Source: Legionella bononiensis (GTDB lineage: Bacteria; Pseudomonadota; Gammaproteobacteria; Legionellales; Legionellaceae). Taken from it: a stretch of 64,000 nt of DNA. The stretch covers positions 1-64,000 of the forward strand of contig NZ_JADOBG010000008.1 in assembly GCF_016786215.1 (NCBI RefSeq), in the 5' to 3' direction. The notes beneath the pieces are model-generated. The model had not been told where the DNA came from. It worked only from the letters and a program-made list of their open reading frames with translations, and searched no databases. Below are positions 44,960 through 56,130 of this stretch, one piece after another; position 1 is the first letter of the stretch, and each line of letters starts with the position of its first letter. The translations under genes and the position numbers were made by a program.

Positions 44960-45370
44960 TCACATCGCTTGAAGGCGATAACGAATGAATCGACATCCAG
45001 AGAACTCAGTTTCTCCATCTTTTTTGAATCCTGCCCGGATTAACGCTTTAATTCGGGTTCGTGTTGGTGGGAAATAGACGACCAGAGATGGAAGATTCAA
45101 CTCGTCAAAGGCAAATTTGATGAGTTCATTATAGATTTGCCTGCCATAACCCCAATAGTCTGGATGCAGTACCAAAGCAAGTTCAAAATCGGCGTCATCG
45201 GGTTGTATCCCTGCCCAACCAATAAAGGTTCCATCAATTAAGTATGCCCAGGGACCAAAGTGATGTGTGGACCATATGGCTTCTTTGGCACGAATAAACT
45301 CATTATATTCTTTATCTCCTACATGATGAGAGGATAAGGGCATATGTCTTTTGACCAAAGGATTGTTCAA
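44960..45370 (-). CDS. GNAT acetyltransferase, right-arm copy
   Basis: Mirror of 37331-37741; the same start-codon problem applies, with the likely N-terminus extending upstream towards 45460 without a standard start. Confidence 0.6.
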   Translation of the reverse strand: MNNPLVKRHMPLSSHHVGDKEYNEFIRAKEAIWSTHHFGPWAYLIDGTFIGWAGIQPDDADFELALVLHPDYWGYGRQIYNELIKFAFDELNLPSLVVYFPPTRTRIKALIRAGFKKDGETEFSGCRFIRYRLQAM

Positions 45371-45550
45371 TAGTTCAGTTATTGATAATTTATCAATTTC
45401 TGTCAGGCGTTTTTTTTCGAGTTTTATTGCATTGACTAATGGATAGGAAACAGAGATTTATAATTTAAACCCCTATTAAAAGCAAATATTCAGATAAACT
45501 TATAAACTAAACTTAAATTGATATTATCATTAAATGAGTGGAGTTCGATT

Positions 45551-46219
45551 ATGTGTGGTCGATTTGCTTTGGAAGCGCCTGGCGCAAAAATTAAAGCGCA
45601 GTTCCAAATTGAGGATTTAGAAGAGTTCTCTCCGCGCTATAATATTCCTCCAGGGGTGGATATTTTATTTCTTTGCCATTTAGATGATGAGCAATCTAAT
45701 TCTGCGTTGTGGCTTCGTTGGGGCTTAGTCCCGTTCTGGGCTAAAGATAAAAGTATAGGAAATAGCCTTGCTAATGCTCGTGCCGAAACCGTTGCTGAAA
45801 AACCTGCATTTCGTCAATCGTTTAAATCAAAACGCGGTATCATTGTGATGAGCGGATTTTTCGAGTGGCGACAAGGAATTAAAAAACAGCCCTTTTATTT
45901 CAAAAATAAAAACGATGACTTATTGGCCATTGCTGCTTTGTGGGACCGTTGGCAAAGCCCGGAAGGTGAGTTAATTCAATCGTGTTGCTTGATTACAACG
46001 TCAGCCAATGACCTCATGGCTCCAGTGCATAACCGGATGCCAGTCTTGTTAGATAATGATTCAATGAAGGAATGGATGGATAATTCACAGTGCAATCAAG
46101 CTGAATTATTGACTCTTCTTAAACCCTATTCGGGTTCCGATTTAATGTGTTATCCCGTGACCACTAAAATGAATAACTCCCGGTTTACTCTTCATGAGTC
46201 TATTGAACCCATTGCTTAA
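45551..46219 (+). CDS. YedK/HMCES abasic-site protein, right-arm copy
   Basis: Mirror of 36482-37150; the MCGRFAL start reads on the plus strand after GTGGAGTTCGATT. Identical 222-residue protein. Confidence 0.85.
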   Translation: MCGRFALEAPGAKIKAQFQIEDLEEFSPRYNIPPGVDILFLCHLDDEQSNSALWLRWGLVPFWAKDKSIGNSLANARAETVAEKPAFRQSFKSKRGIIVMSGFFEWRQGIKKQPFYFKNKNDDLLAIAALWDRWQSPEGELIQSCCLITTSANDLMAPVHNRMPVLLDNDSMKEWMDNSQCNQAELLTLLKPYSGSDLMCYPVTTKMNNSRFTLHESIEPIA

Positions 46220-46310
46220 ATTTTTTTATTAAATGAAATCCGTAAGTTACCTTTAGTTTAAAATTATTTGACCTGATCACCGTTTACATCACCATTTTTT
46301 AAGCCTATAT

Positions 46311-46333
46311 TTGAATAGTGTTACTTAATTCAA
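46311..46333. promoter_or_regulatory. Candidate umuD operator, right-arm copy
   Basis: TTGAAT-N11-ATTCAA, mirror of 36368-36390, 12 bp ahead of the umuD copy. Confidence 0.3.
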
Positions 46334-46345
46334 GTTGGTGTAGCG

Positions 46346-46867
46346 ATGAGTCATGGTGGCAAACGAGATAATGCAGGGCGTCCGAAAGGACAGGGGAAGT
46401 ATGGCGAAACGACCAAGACACTTCGAATTCCGGTATCTCGGATAGAAGATGTTAAAGGTTTTTTGGAGGGAAGTACATCTTATAAAATTCCTTTATATGC
46501 CAGTACGGTACGAGCAGGGTTTCCTTCTCCTGCGGATGATTACATCGAGATGCATCTGGATTTAAATGAGCATCTGATCAAACATCCAGCCGCCACCTTT
46601 TTTGTGACTGCTTCGGGTGATTCCATGACGGGCGCAGGCATTTCCTCAGGGGATATGCTAGTGGTTGATAGAAGCCTTGAGGCAACCCATGGAAAAATCG
46701 TCATTGCCGCGATTAATGGGGAGTTGACCGTAAAACGGCTATCACGCGTATCTGGAAGAGTTCAGCTGCTACCTGAAAACAATCAGTATCAACCTATAGA
46801 AATTACTGGCGATGAAGATTTGGTGATTTGGGGCGTTGTCACTCACGTTATCCATCCGGCGAGCTGA
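46346..46867 (+). CDS. umuD: UmuD-like protein, right-arm copy
   Basis: Mirror of 35834-36355, identical 173 residues including the [12 protein letters not shown] tail and the A57-G58 cleavage site. Its TGA overlaps the next ATG (TGATG). Confidence 0.85.
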   Translation: MSHGGKRDNAGRPKGQGKYGETTKTLRIPVSRIEDVKGFLEGSTSYKIPLYASTVRAGFPSPADDYIEMHLDLNEHLIKHPAATFFVTASGDSMTGAGISSGDMLVVDRSLEATHGKIVIAAINGELTVKRLSRVSGRVQLLPENNQYQPIEITGDEDLVIWGVVTHVIHPAS

Positions 46868-48132
46868 TGATGTTTGCTCTAATTGATTGCAATAATTTTT
46901 ATGCTTCCTGTGAACGTTTGTTTCGGCCTGATTTACGAGATAAACCCATCGTTGTTTTATCCAATAATGACGGTTGTGTTATTGCTCGTTCTAATGAAGC
47001 CAAGGCACTTGGCATTGCGATGGGTGAGCCATTTTTTAAAATTAAAGCATTGAGCAAGCAGCATGGCATCCAGGTTTTTTCATCAAACTATACATTATAT
47101 GGCGATTTATCTCAGCGTGTTATGTCCGTGATTGAATCAGCATGGCCTGAGGTTGAGATTTACTCCATTGATGAAGCATTTATTGATTTAAGTACCATGC
47201 CATCTGCAATGCATGACTCCTTTTGTATTCAATTACAAAAGACCATTTTAAAATCGACCGGTATTCCCACATCCATTGGCATTGGGCCTACGAAAACCCT
47301 GGCCAAGATTGCTAACCATATCTGTAAAAAAGAGTTAAAAATTCCAGTGTTTAATGTCAGTGAGCAACGGCATTGGTTGGGGAAAATCAGTGTGGGCGAT
47401 GTTTGGGGGGTTGGGAGGCAGTGGCAAAAAAAATTAATGAATAAGGGCATTTATACTGCCTTGGATTTAGCACAATTAAACGCTCATCTCATTAAGAAAC
47501 AATATAATGTAGTACTCATGCGCACGGTAATGGAATTGCAGGGAATACCGTGCGGTGGATTGGAACTCAGTGAACCCAAACAAAGCATTATGTCATCCAA
47601 AAGTTTTGGTGAGATGCAAACTCAATTTGCTTCTTTGGCTCAAGCCATCAGCAGTCATTGTGCCAGAGCCTGTGAGAAAGCGCGCCATCAAAATCTGGTT
47701 GCGCAGCGTTTGTATGTATTTATTCGTGGGAATCCGTTTCGTCAGGATTTGGATCAGTACTCTAATAGCATGGAATGTCGTCTGGTTAATCCCACAGATG
47801 ACACCCGAGTTATTACAAAAATTGCGAAACTCTGTTTGAAAAAACTGTTTAAATCAGGAATTCATTATAAGAAAGTAGGGGTGATGCTTGAGGATTTAGT
47901 GGATAAATCAGCGATACAGCGGGATTTATTTCATCAACCCAGTGATGAAACACTGATTAAAAAAGACATTTTAATGTCGCTATTTGATACCATCAATTCT
48001 CGTTTTGGGAGTCATACCATTAAGCTGGCAGCTGAAGGATATTCTAAACCTTGGGCAATGCGTGCTCAAATGCGCTCACCTTGCTATACCACTCGCTGGA
48101 ACGAATTACCGGTTGTTACTAATCGTACTTAA
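46867..48132 (+). CDS. umuC: UmuC, right-arm copy
   Basis: Mirror of 34569-35834, identical 421-residue polymerase subunit with [11 protein letters not shown]. Its 3' end again merges with direct repeat copy B. Confidence 0.85.
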   Translation: MMFALIDCNNFYASCERLFRPDLRDKPIVVLSNNDGCVIARSNEAKALGIAMGEPFFKIKALSKQHGIQVFSSNYTLYGDLSQRVMSVIESAWPEVEIYSIDEAFIDLSTMPSAMHDSFCIQLQKTILKSTGIPTSIGIGPTKTLAKIANHICKKELKIPVFNVSEQRHWLGKISVGDVWGVGRQWQKKLMNKGIYTALDLAQLNAHLIKKQYNVVLMRTVMELQGIPCGGLELSEPKQSIMSSKSFGEMQTQFASLAQAISSHCARACEKARHQNLVAQRLYVFIRGNPFRQDLDQYSNSMECRLVNPTDDTRVITKIAKLCLKKLFKSGIHYKKVGVMLEDLVDKSAIQRDLFHQPSDETLIKKDILMSLFDTINSRFGSHTIKLAAEGYSKPWAMRAQMRSPCYTTRWNELPVVTNRT

Positions 48133-48471
48133 AAAATAGGGGCATAGGGTAGGTCTTGTCGCAGTGATTAAAATAAGTTTTTATTATTAAAAAAAATTAG
48201 AAAAATAATGCCAGTCAAGACTGTTTTTTTAATATTTTTGTTGTTACCATGGTACGCTGAATATCCAAATCAGTTGTTCTCTTCTTGTGGATATTTTTTC
48301 TGACTCCCTTGACTATTATCTTAAATTAAAAATCAATTTTGTTGGTAATCCCTTACTGTATATGGATCATTCTTCAATTATTGGGTGCTTTCGGTTTGAT
48401 TACTTATCCACATTTTCTGTGGATATCTCTGTGAATAGACTCTTAGTCTTCTTATAAATTCAGTAGGTTAA
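48066..48471 (-). repeat. Direct repeat copy B, right-arm copy
   Basis: Mirror of 34230-34635. On the plus strand the DnaA-box-like TTATCCACA reads directly near 48405-48413. Confidence 0.8.
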
Positions 48472-48621
48472 TTGGATGATTGGTAGTTATACAAAGCCGT
48501 AGATTGGGGAGAACAATTAAAATTAATGGCCTTCTTGTTTGGAAAGAAGGCATGGTTTATTGAGACGGGGTATGGCGGACGTGAACGTCATTGATAAAAG
48601 CAGGATTAACAATTGTAACGT
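48133..48621. other. 489-bp intergenic region, right arm
   Basis: Mirror of 34080-34568: most of repeat B and the deaminase terminator (48529-48551). No gene seen. Confidence 0.55.
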
Positions 48622-49656
48622 TTAACTCCCAAATCGAAACATCGATTGATGTTCTTTAATTTCCTTCCGGGATAAATTTGTTTTATTCGAGAAAAAACGT
48701 ATAAATTGATTAAATTCATTATTCATACGCCCACCAAAAATGGCATCATCATCGGTTCCTACAATTAAATTCTCAGATACATCAGAGTAAACAGAGGCCA
48801 CAGGGTGTTCCATATCCTCCAAATGCCAATTGAGTTTTTTATGGCAAGTCGGGCATATTTCTATAGGTAATGCCAGAGTGCGAATTCTATCTTTCTGTTG
48901 GTCAGTTAAATAAATGCAATGCCCTAATCTTATTTTTCCTGAAAAAGATGCATTTACATCGTCTAAATGTTCTTTATGCCAATGCTCCAATGCATCCAAA
49001 ACGGCATCCGTATCTTGCTTTTCAATGTCTGTATCGCTCTCTCCCATATGAATAGCAATACTGACTTTATTTTCTAAAGCCATGGTCACTACTTTAGCTA
49101 AATCTTGGCCCGTAAGCGTTCTTTTACCGAGAGGATTGCCACTAATATCAATACCTACTAAAACTTTGTTGGGGCTATTTAAAACGCGTTGAAGAAAATC
49201 CGAAGCATCCTCAATAGTGTGGATTGTTCGATCGAGACTTAATAAGCCATAAGCAGATTTTTTATCATTTTGGAGCATTGCAGAGCTAAGTCCTTCCTCA
49301 AAAGCGTCAATATAGTCATTTCTTGATTTACCGTTAATCGCTTTTGGGGTGGTTCGAATTTCAAGATATTTGGCTTCTGAGTGATGCACTACATCAATTG
49401 TACCTTGTATGATGTCATCTAAATTTTGTACTATTTTATGAATTAATCCGAATAATCCCCAGATCATATCAATCAGTTTTTTGGGAAACCCGTCTGTTGG
49501 CTGTTCTTGTGTCAGGTCTAGATAGTTTTGCCTTAATTGCTCATACTCATTATAAGTTTCTATACAATTATTCTTTTCGGCGGTTCTTTTAAGAAACTCG
49601 AGACTGAAACTGCCATTCAAATGACAATGTAAATCACTCTTATTTTTTTCAAACAT
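48622..49656 (-). CDS. Adenosine deaminase family protein, right-arm copy
   Basis: Mirror of 33045-34079, identical 344-residue protein (DLHCHLNGSF, IHMGES, GTDDDA). Confidence 0.8.
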   Translation of the reverse strand: MFEKNKSDLHCHLNGSFSLEFLKRTAEKNNCIETYNEYEQLRQNYLDLTQEQPTDGFPKKLIDMIWGLFGLIHKIVQNLDDIIQGTIDVVHHSEAKYLEIRTTPKAINGKSRNDYIDAFEEGLSSAMLQNDKKSAYGLLSLDRTIHTIEDASDFLQRVLNSPNKVLVGIDISGNPLGKRTLTGQDLAKVVTMALENKVSIAIHMGESDTDIEKQDTDAVLDALEHWHKEHLDDVNASFSGKIRLGHCIYLTDQQKDRIRTLALPIEICPTCHKKLNWHLEDMEHPVASVYSDVSENLIVGTDDDAIFGGRMNNEFNQFIRFFSNKTNLSRKEIKEHQSMFRFGS

Positions 49657-49779
49657 AGTAAAACTCTTGGGTTTAAGGGCGAGAAAAAAAAGCATTATTA
49701 TTTATAAATTTATTTTTGTAAAACAGATGTGTTATTAAAGCGAGTCATTAATCAATAAGCCGCTGTAATTTTTAGTTAA

Positions 49780-51300
49780 TTAAAAGTATCTAAAGTTATT
49801 CCTTCCTTCTGATTTAACGATATAGAGTGCTTTATCTGCTTGCTTGATAAGTGTATTGAAGTCTTGTCCATCTTTAGGATAAATGCTGATACCAATACTC
49901 ACTGTAATTACAAATTGATGGCGCTTTATTTTTATTGGTCTTGCTATGGTCGCTAGAATTTTTGTAGCTACCATCTCAATTTGAGAGACATCAGAAATGT
50001 CAGTGAGAGCGATTATAAATTCATCCCCACCTTGTCGGATAAGAATATCTGTTGAGCGTATGGTTTTTTTTAATCGAAGTCCTATCTCTATAAGCACGAG
50101 ATCGCCTATATCATGCCCGAAGGTATCATTAATTTCTTTAAAATGATCTAAGTCCATGAACAAAACAGCTATTTGATTTTTGTGTCGTTTTGCATAAGAT
50201 ATGGCAAGTTTAAATGAGGCATCCAGCTGTTTTCTATTGGCTAATCCCGTCAAAACGTCATGATATGCAATGTATTTTAGTTCTTGTTCTGCTTGTTTTT
50301 GAGCATCAATATTTTGAATTAGCGCAATAAAATAGAGCGGTTTGTTCTCATGGTTTCGTATTAAGGACCCGCTCAGTAAAATCCATATGACACTACCATC
50401 TTTTTTGATATAGCGTTTTTCCATGCTGTAGGAACTGATTTCACCAGTTAGTAATTGATGAACATAATTTAAATCCAGTTCTAAATCGTCAGGATGCGTG
50501 ATGGTTTGAAAATCGATTTTTAATAATTCTTCTTCAGTGTAACCAACAATTTGGCAAAGGGATTGATTTACCTTTAACCATTTACCCTCTAAAGAAAGTA
50601 ATGCCATGCCAATCGCCGCAAAATTAAATGCAGAGCGAAAGCGAGACTCACTTTCCTCCAAAATTGCATTGTTGCTGATTAATCTATTGATTAAATCCAA
50701 ATTTTCGTAACGTAATCTAATATTGGTATTCAGGAGTTTATTCCCCATCCATGAGACCATTAATACAAAGCATAAATAAATCAGTATGGCGATTCCAAGT
50801 AAAAAATAAGTTGGTGTATTTTGTAAGAATAGCCAGAAACTTATCGGTAGAATGATTAAATTTAAAAATAAGATACTTGCAGTCATATTCGGCTGAAGAG
50901 TATGCAGTCCACCCGATGCAACACCTATACTAATAATGATGACAAGCATTTGATACAACAGATTGTTTTGGGGTATGAGTATTGAACCGGCAACTCCCCA
51001 AAGAGCGCCATATAGAATGGCCAGTCCAATCAAGAATTTTAAATAGCCATTTGTTGGAAAGGAATGGATTCGATTAACGATATATACAACGCCATGCAAA
51101 ACACAAGTAAAGACTGCGGTTATAAACCATATAAAAAGGTATGTGTGGTTTACTTCAGGATAGAGACCAATAAAAACAATTAAAAAACAAATAAAATTCG
51201 CTGGAATGCTAAAGAGTAAATTCTCGTTGAGTAACATTATTCGATCAGCACGAATACTTTGCATCATTTTTTTTTCGAATTTAGGTCTTTCATTAGTCAT
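49780..51300 (-). CDS. PAS-GGDEF diguanylate cyclase, right-arm copy
   Basis: Mirror of 31401-32921, identical 506-residue protein. The upstream 19-bp palindrome is at 51339-51357. Confidence 0.85.
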   Translation of the reverse strand: MTNERPKFEKKMMQSIRADRIMLLNENLLFSIPANFICFLIVFIGLYPEVNHTYLFIWFITAVFTCVLHGVVYIVNRIHSFPTNGYLKFLIGLAILYGALWGVAGSILIPQNNLLYQMLVIIISIGVASGGLHTLQPNMTASILFLNLIILPISFWLFLQNTPTYFLLGIAILIYLCFVLMVSWMGNKLLNTNIRLRYENLDLINRLISNNAILEESESRFRSAFNFAAIGMALLSLEGKWLKVNQSLCQIVGYTEEELLKIDFQTITHPDDLELDLNYVHQLLTGEISSYSMEKRYIKKDGSVIWILLSGSLIRNHENKPLYFIALIQNIDAQKQAEQELKYIAYHDVLTGLANRKQLDASFKLAISYAKRHKNQIAVLFMDLDHFKEINDTFGHDIGDLVLIEIGLRLKKTIRSTDILIRQGGDEFIIALTDISDVSQIEMVATKILATIARPIKIKRHQFVITVSIGISIYPKDGQDFNTLIKQADKALYIVKSEGRNNFRYF

Positions 51301-51494
51301 TCAAATCTCTTTAGAAATTACCGTTTTAATTTAAGCAAAATTGGATTTAATCCAATTAATTATCTAAAAAATAATCTAATTACCATTATTCTGACTAACG
51401 ATCTGTAAAATATAAGTATATTAGTAAGTTATACAATATTCCAATCAATGAATTTTCAGGATCTGGGAATCAGGTATTTCATAAATCCAGAACA

Positions 51495-51562
51495 ATCAAA
51501 CGCACTCACTTTGCTATACCACTCGCTGGACCGAGTTACCGGTTATTATTAATCATACATAG
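51495..51562 (+). pseudogene. umuC 3'-end remnant, right-arm copy
   Basis: Mirror of 31139-31206; the frame reads SLCYTTRWTELPVIINHT then TAG on the plus strand. Confidence 0.75.
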
Positions 51563-51902
51563 GAAACAGGGGCATAGGGTAGGTCCTGTCGCAGTAATTC
51601 AAATCAGTTTTTACTATTAAATAAAAATTAGAAAAATAATGCCAGTCAAGACTGTTTTTTTAATATTTTTGTTGTTACCATGGTACACTGAATATCCAAA
51701 TCCGTTGATCTCTTCTTGTGGATATTTTTTCTGATTACCTTGCCTATTATCTTAAATTAAATATCAATTTTATTGGTAATCCCTTAATGTATATGGTTCA
51801 TTCTTCAATTATTGGGTGCTTTCGGTTTGATTACTTATCCACATTTTCTGTGGATATCTCTGTGAATAGACTCTTAGTCTTCTTATAAATTCAGCAGGTT
51901 AA
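51496..51902 (-). repeat. Direct repeat copy A, right-arm copy
   Basis: Mirror of 30799-31205; the hairpin TATCCACA-(5 nt)-TGTGGATA is at 51836-51856. Confidence 0.8.
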
Positions 51903-52080
51903 TGGATTGATTAGGTCTTACACATGGTGCTAATGAAGAGCAGAATAGAATACAGGTTCAGGTAAGCGTTCGTAACTATATTGTATTACTCACGTTCTTT
52001 AATATGCTTATGACATGGCGACAGTATCTGAAAGCATTTTATTGCTATGAACAAAGTGGTTTATGAATGGTCAGACGTGG

Positions 52081-53073
52081 TCAAGTATGGAATGACGTAG
52101 TGTTTGTTTCTAAGTGGCTCTCATCATGTTCCAGTTCAGTATCAGGTAAAGCCGATAAATCTTGGACTTGAGAAGTCGTATTTTGTTGTTCAATGTCATC
52201 ATCCACCATTTCCCAGTCATCTGCTTTTTGTGCAGACGAGCACGTCGAATGGGTTGGATGGGCATTGAATTGCTGGGTTGCTTTATTCCAACTCATCAAT
52301 TCAGGTTGGGGAATTTCAGAACTAATATTCGCTTCATTGGAATTATTGAGACCAACGAAATTTAAAAATCTTTGCCATAGGTTGGGCTTCGATGGTAGCG
52401 AATGTATATTAATATCTGAGGTTCCTTTTTCTACAAGCTCTCTGTTGTATTCAATAATATTTTGTTCATGCTTGTCTGTATAAGCAACTGTTTGTTGATC
52501 AATAGAGGTGCAGGTTCCCTGTGGATTGGCACCAGCAAGATCCATGATATTTCTACTCGTCCACGCGCCGCAGTAGGTGTCATTGTTCTGAACGCCTTGA
52601 TACCGTATTTCAAATTGTGTCTCTCTGGCGGTTTCTACTCCATAGATTGTACTTAAGCCATCAATCAATGATTCTTTCATTGCTGATCTTGGATATAAAA
52701 AAGATAATATCCATGGTCTTGAATCAAGTAACGTTGCTTTGTTTGTTTGAGGATCATAATGTAAAGTGACCCAATGATTGCGAGGGAATAGACCTAGTAT
52801 TTTTTGTTCTTCAGTAACGGGTATAATTATTTTTTTCTCTTTATCTGCTTCCGAAATGTTCCTAAGCGGTTCAAAAGCTTCTTTAATGGTTTGCAATTTT
52901 TGCGCTCTTGGATTAACCGTGTCGGTAGCTGCATCTAATACTAACGCATGAGCATTACTGTAATAGCCTGGCGCAAGGATACCACCTAAAGTTGGCCTGT
53001 TAGCTTGCGGTGTAAAATTAACCATTAGGACGCTTCGTAAATCACTCGGTCCATAACGCCCATCTAAAGCCAT
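52081..53073 (-). CDS. Putative CE-clan protease, right-arm copy
   Basis: Mirror of 29628-30620, identical 330-residue protein with H100, D117, Q162 and C168. The PmrA-like tandem site is mirrored at 53118-53139. Confidence 0.6.
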   Translation of the reverse strand: MALDGRYGPSDLRSVLMVNFTPQANRPTLGGILAPGYYSNAHALVLDAATDTVNPRAQKLQTIKEAFEPLRNISEADKEKKIIIPVTEEQKILGLFPRNHWVTLHYDPQTNKATLLDSRPWILSFLYPRSAMKESLIDGLSTIYGVETARETQFEIRYQGVQNNDTYCGAWTSRNIMDLAGANPQGTCTSIDQQTVAYTDKHEQNIIEYNRELVEKGTSDINIHSLPSKPNLWQRFLNFVGLNNSNEANISSEIPQPELMSWNKATQQFNAHPTHSTCSSAQKADDWEMVDDDIEQQNTTSQVQDLSALPDTELEHDESHLETNTTSFHT

Positions 53074-53117
53074 TGTAGCTCCTTTATTAAACAAGATGCT
53101 CAATATCAGTATAATCG

Positions 53118-53139
53118 ATCAACCTTAAGGAACCTTTAA
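53118..53139 (-). promoter_or_regulatory. PmrA-box-like site, right-arm copy
   Basis: ATCAACCTTAAGGAACCTTT followed by AA, the complement of TTAA-N7-TTAAGGTTGAT. Confidence 0.45.
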
Positions 53140-53342
53140 CAAGTCATGGGGGCTCGAAATTGATCAGGTATTGCGGTTTAATTAAAGCGAAGTACCTTGA
53201 ACTATTTAAGACAGTTATATTAACTTCATATCGAGGCAGGGCATGTATAAGCCACTGTTAGAACTCCTATTATAAAACCCAGGTTGAAGAGGCTGACACG
53301 AATTGAGGTGACTAATAAGTTGCGTATGGTTGTATACAAAGG

Positions 53343-53867
53343 CTAGAGGTCTGATGATCTGATAAATGAAATTTCCCCATGATACTCATATTCCTCCGGA
53401 TTATAATGCTGCACCAATTCTGCACCATGGTTCTTAATGGTTTGATTTAAGGTATCGCAAACAATTGCTTCAATATAATCGGCAATGGATACGGATTTAC
53501 GTCGTTCCAGATTATTGATTTGTACCGTTAAATCAACAATTTCTTTCTCACCATAGGGAGTGCTGGGTTCTGCTTTTTTTCTCCTGTTAAACAGATTAAC
53601 GATTTCACCATCCAATTTCTTTAATTCTTCTTTGTAACTTTCATGCAAGGACATTTCTATATGCGCAATAACGGTTTGAAGCTTTTCACCATGTTCTTTT
53701 AAGAGGCAGGCACAGGACTTGGCTATTAATTCAATTTCATCAGAATAATCTGAATGAGGATCGCCTATTTTTCGTAATTTCATCGCATTGATACTGTGCT
53801 CCGAGATGTTACAGTACAGTTCTTTTTTCGGCGTCACGGGCTTTTCAGGAGAGCTGTCATTAGGCAT
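53343..53867 (-). CDS. Unknown helical protein, right-arm copy
   Basis: Mirror of 28834-29358, identical 174 residues, no recognised family. Confidence 0.5.
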   Translation of the reverse strand: MPNDSSPEKPVTPKKELYCNISEHSINAMKLRKIGDPHSDYSDEIELIAKSCACLLKEHGEKLQTVIAHIEMSLHESYKEELKKLDGEIVNLFNRRKKAEPSTPYGEKEIVDLTVQINNLERRKSVSIADYIEAIVCDTLNQTIKNHGAELVQHYNPEEYEYHGEISFIRSSDL

Positions 53868-53995
53868 GGTGAAATTCCGTTTCTAAATCACTTATTATAA
53901 TTATAGCATCAAACTGATTCTATTTTGAACATTATATGCTGGTTCCATTACTGGATGTAGTCATTCAACATGCTCTCGCTGCCAAGTGAATGTTC

Positions 53996-54952
53996 TTATA
54001 GAAATCCATCGCTAAAAATACATTTTGATGGTACTCCGGCAAGAAAAATAGCCGTTTTGAGTTTATTGGTTGTGTCTTTAGGTCCGCAAATGTAGGCACG
54101 TAATTCAGCAGGATTATTGAGGCAGTTTAGTATTTGCTGTTCAATTGAGGACTCAGTATAACGGCCCTGACTTTGAAGAACACAGGGTTTATAATGGACA
54201 TTCTTAAATACTGCGGCCAGAGTTTCGAGTTCATCGTTGTAATAAATGTCATTATCAGTAAGTCCTCCGTGTACTAAAGTTATACTGCCATTATGTTCCT
54301 GGCTCAGTGCCGCTTTAATAATGCCGACTAGCGGTGCTAATCCTGTTCCTGTTCCGGCCAACAGCATATCAAATGATAATTTATCTGGATTGTAATAATA
54401 GCATGTTCCAAAAGGGCCTCTAAGCGTTACCGAGGTACCGGCTTTCGCCGTGTCTTGCAGCCATTGGCTCATACGACCATTTGGGACTATCTTGACATGC
54501 AGTTCAATATAACCCTCTTGATCGGGGATGTTTGCAATGGAATAACTTCGAGTAATTTCTTCAGGATTCGTTACATTAAGATATTGGCCCGGAAGCCAAT
54601 TACCAGGATTATCAACTCGAAGCTTAATCTGTAACACATTATAATTGAGCCGTTCAATGCCAATAATGACGGCTTCTACATCACATTCAGACACATCAGG
54701 TGATACAAGATTTATATTTGACTCAGGCTTTGCAAGGCAAGCAAGAAAATATCCTTGTTTTTTCAGAGTGTCCGGTAATCCATTCTGCCAGGATGGGTTA
54801 ATTGCTCCATCCGTAGCCTTAATCAGACAGGATTGACAAATTCCTGCCTGACATGAATTGGGGTACTGAATACCATGACGTAAAAGACAACTTAAGATGT
54901 TTTCTTCAGAACCAAGTGGATAGAGCTGATTATTAAATGTTATTGTATTCAT
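53996..54952 (-). CDS. Ferredoxin/FAD reductase, right-arm copy
   Basis: Mirror of 27749-28705, identical 318-residue protein with the 2Fe-2S cysteines C34, C39, C42 and C72. Confidence 0.85.
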   Translation of the reverse strand: MNTITFNNQLYPLGSEENILSCLLRHGIQYPNSCQAGICQSCLIKATDGAINPSWQNGLPDTLKKQGYFLACLAKPESNINLVSPDVSECDVEAVIIGIERLNYNVLQIKLRVDNPGNWLPGQYLNVTNPEEITRSYSIANIPDQEGYIELHVKIVPNGRMSQWLQDTAKAGTSVTLRGPFGTCYYYNPDKLSFDMLLAGTGTGLAPLVGIIKAALSQEHNGSITLVHGGLTDNDIYYNDELETLAAVFKNVHYKPCVLQSQGRYTESSIEQQILNCLNNPAELRAYICGPKDTTNKLKTAIFLAGVPSKCIFSDGFL

Positions 54953-54954
54953 TT

Positions 54955-55323
54955 CTAACGATCCAGCACATCAGAGCGAACGCTGTTTGCAATTGCTGCG
55001 ACCTCCTGGATGTCGTTTTCACTGACTCCAAGTTCTGTAAGGGTGGCCCCTAATAACTCGATAATGGCATCCACATGCGAGTCGTTTAATCCTTTTTGAA
55101 CCAAATGACGGTGACCTTCTCTCATTCCTTTTCCGGTATAATGATTTGGACCACCAAATACCATGGTCAAAAAACCTTTTTGTTTGTTAATTTGTTGTTC
55201 CATATCAACCCCGTCAAAAAAATGATTGACGCGTTGATCCGTGAGTACTTTTCGGTAGAAAATATCCACTGCGGTATTAACTGCCGTTTGGCCACCTAGA
55301 CGTTCATATAATGATGAAGGCAT
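54955..55323 (-). CDS. Group I truncated hemoglobin, right-arm copy
   Basis: Mirror of 27378-27746, identical; coupled to the reductase 2 bp downstream. Confidence 0.85.
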   Translation of the reverse strand: MPSSLYERLGGQTAVNTAVDIFYRKVLTDQRVNHFFDGVDMEQQINKQKGFLTMVFGGPNHYTGKGMREGHRHLVQKGLNDSHVDAIIELLGATLTELGVSENDIQEVAAIANSVRSDVLDR

Positions 55324-55343
55324 AATCTAAACTCCATAAGTTA

Positions 55344-55366
55344 AAGATGTATTTTAAATGCATCTT
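55344..55366. promoter_or_regulatory. NsrR operator, right-arm copy
   Basis: AAGATGTATTT-T-AAATGCATCTT, the complement of the left-arm site. Confidence 0.85.
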
Positions 55367-55413
55367 ATAAAAAGAACGAATGCGAGTCAATCAATAATGA
55401 TGGGAATTAATCT

Positions 55414-55848
55414 ATGCAACTAACGCAATTCACAGATTACTCTTTACGGGCCTTGATTTATATTGCCCTAAAGAAAGACATCTGTACCATTAAAGATATT
55501 ACGGAGGCTTATACTATCTCAGGCAATCATATGATTAAGATAATCCATAATTTATCCAAATTAGGCCTGATTAAAACCACTCGAGGTAAAAATGGAGGAA
55601 TTACCTTGGCGGTAGAGCCTGCGAAAATTAACCTGGGGGCTTTAATATTACAACTGGAATCCAATTTTGATTTGGTTCCTTGCTTTAATAAGGAAAAAGC
55701 AAATTGCTGTATTGCGCCTGTATGCAAGCTTAAAAATATTCTCTATGAGGCTCGGAAAGCATTCATGGCTGTTTTGAATCAATTTACTCTGGGGGATATT
55801 GTGTCCAATAAAATCGAATTAAATGCTTTATTAAATATTCAATCCTGA
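55414..55848 (+). CDS. nsrR: NsrR, right-arm copy
   Basis: Mirror of 26853-27287, identical 144-residue repressor; divergent from the globin copy. Confidence 0.85.
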   Translation: MQLTQFTDYSLRALIYIALKKDICTIKDITEAYTISGNHMIKIIHNLSKLGLIKTTRGKNGGITLAVEPAKINLGALILQLESNFDLVPCFNKEKANCCIAPVCKLKNILYEARKAFMAVLNQFTLGDIVSNKIELNALLNIQS

Positions 55849-56130
55849 ACCGGTGACTTATAGAATAGAATGGCTTTTAGTTTGACCCTCTTCTGGATGC
55901 CGCGGACAAGCCCTGAAACTTCCTCACTATTTATACGTCATCGTCACAAAAGCTCAATCCTTCCTAAAAATTAACATAAGGCCACATTGACGCATGGATC
56001 CCCGCTGTCGCGGGGATGACCATCTCATAAAAATGGCAAATTAAGATGAATTAATCTGCATTTTTAGAAAGGGACGAATTCTTAGGGATAAGCTGCGGTA
56101 CGTAGGCAGTAGGCGAGTTGTCAACACGCC
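55849..56130. repeat. Intergenic CCCCGC hairpin region, right arm
   Basis: Mirror of 26571-26852, compared base by base with no difference found; hairpin at 55998-56017. Confidence 0.55.

Larger units (their letters stand above)
51301..52080. other. 780-bp intergenic region, right arm
   Basis: Mirror of 30621-31400. Repeat A occupies 51496-51902 and the umuC remnant 51495-51562 reads on the plus strand (CACTCACTTTGCTATACCAC...). No intact gene. Confidence 0.55.
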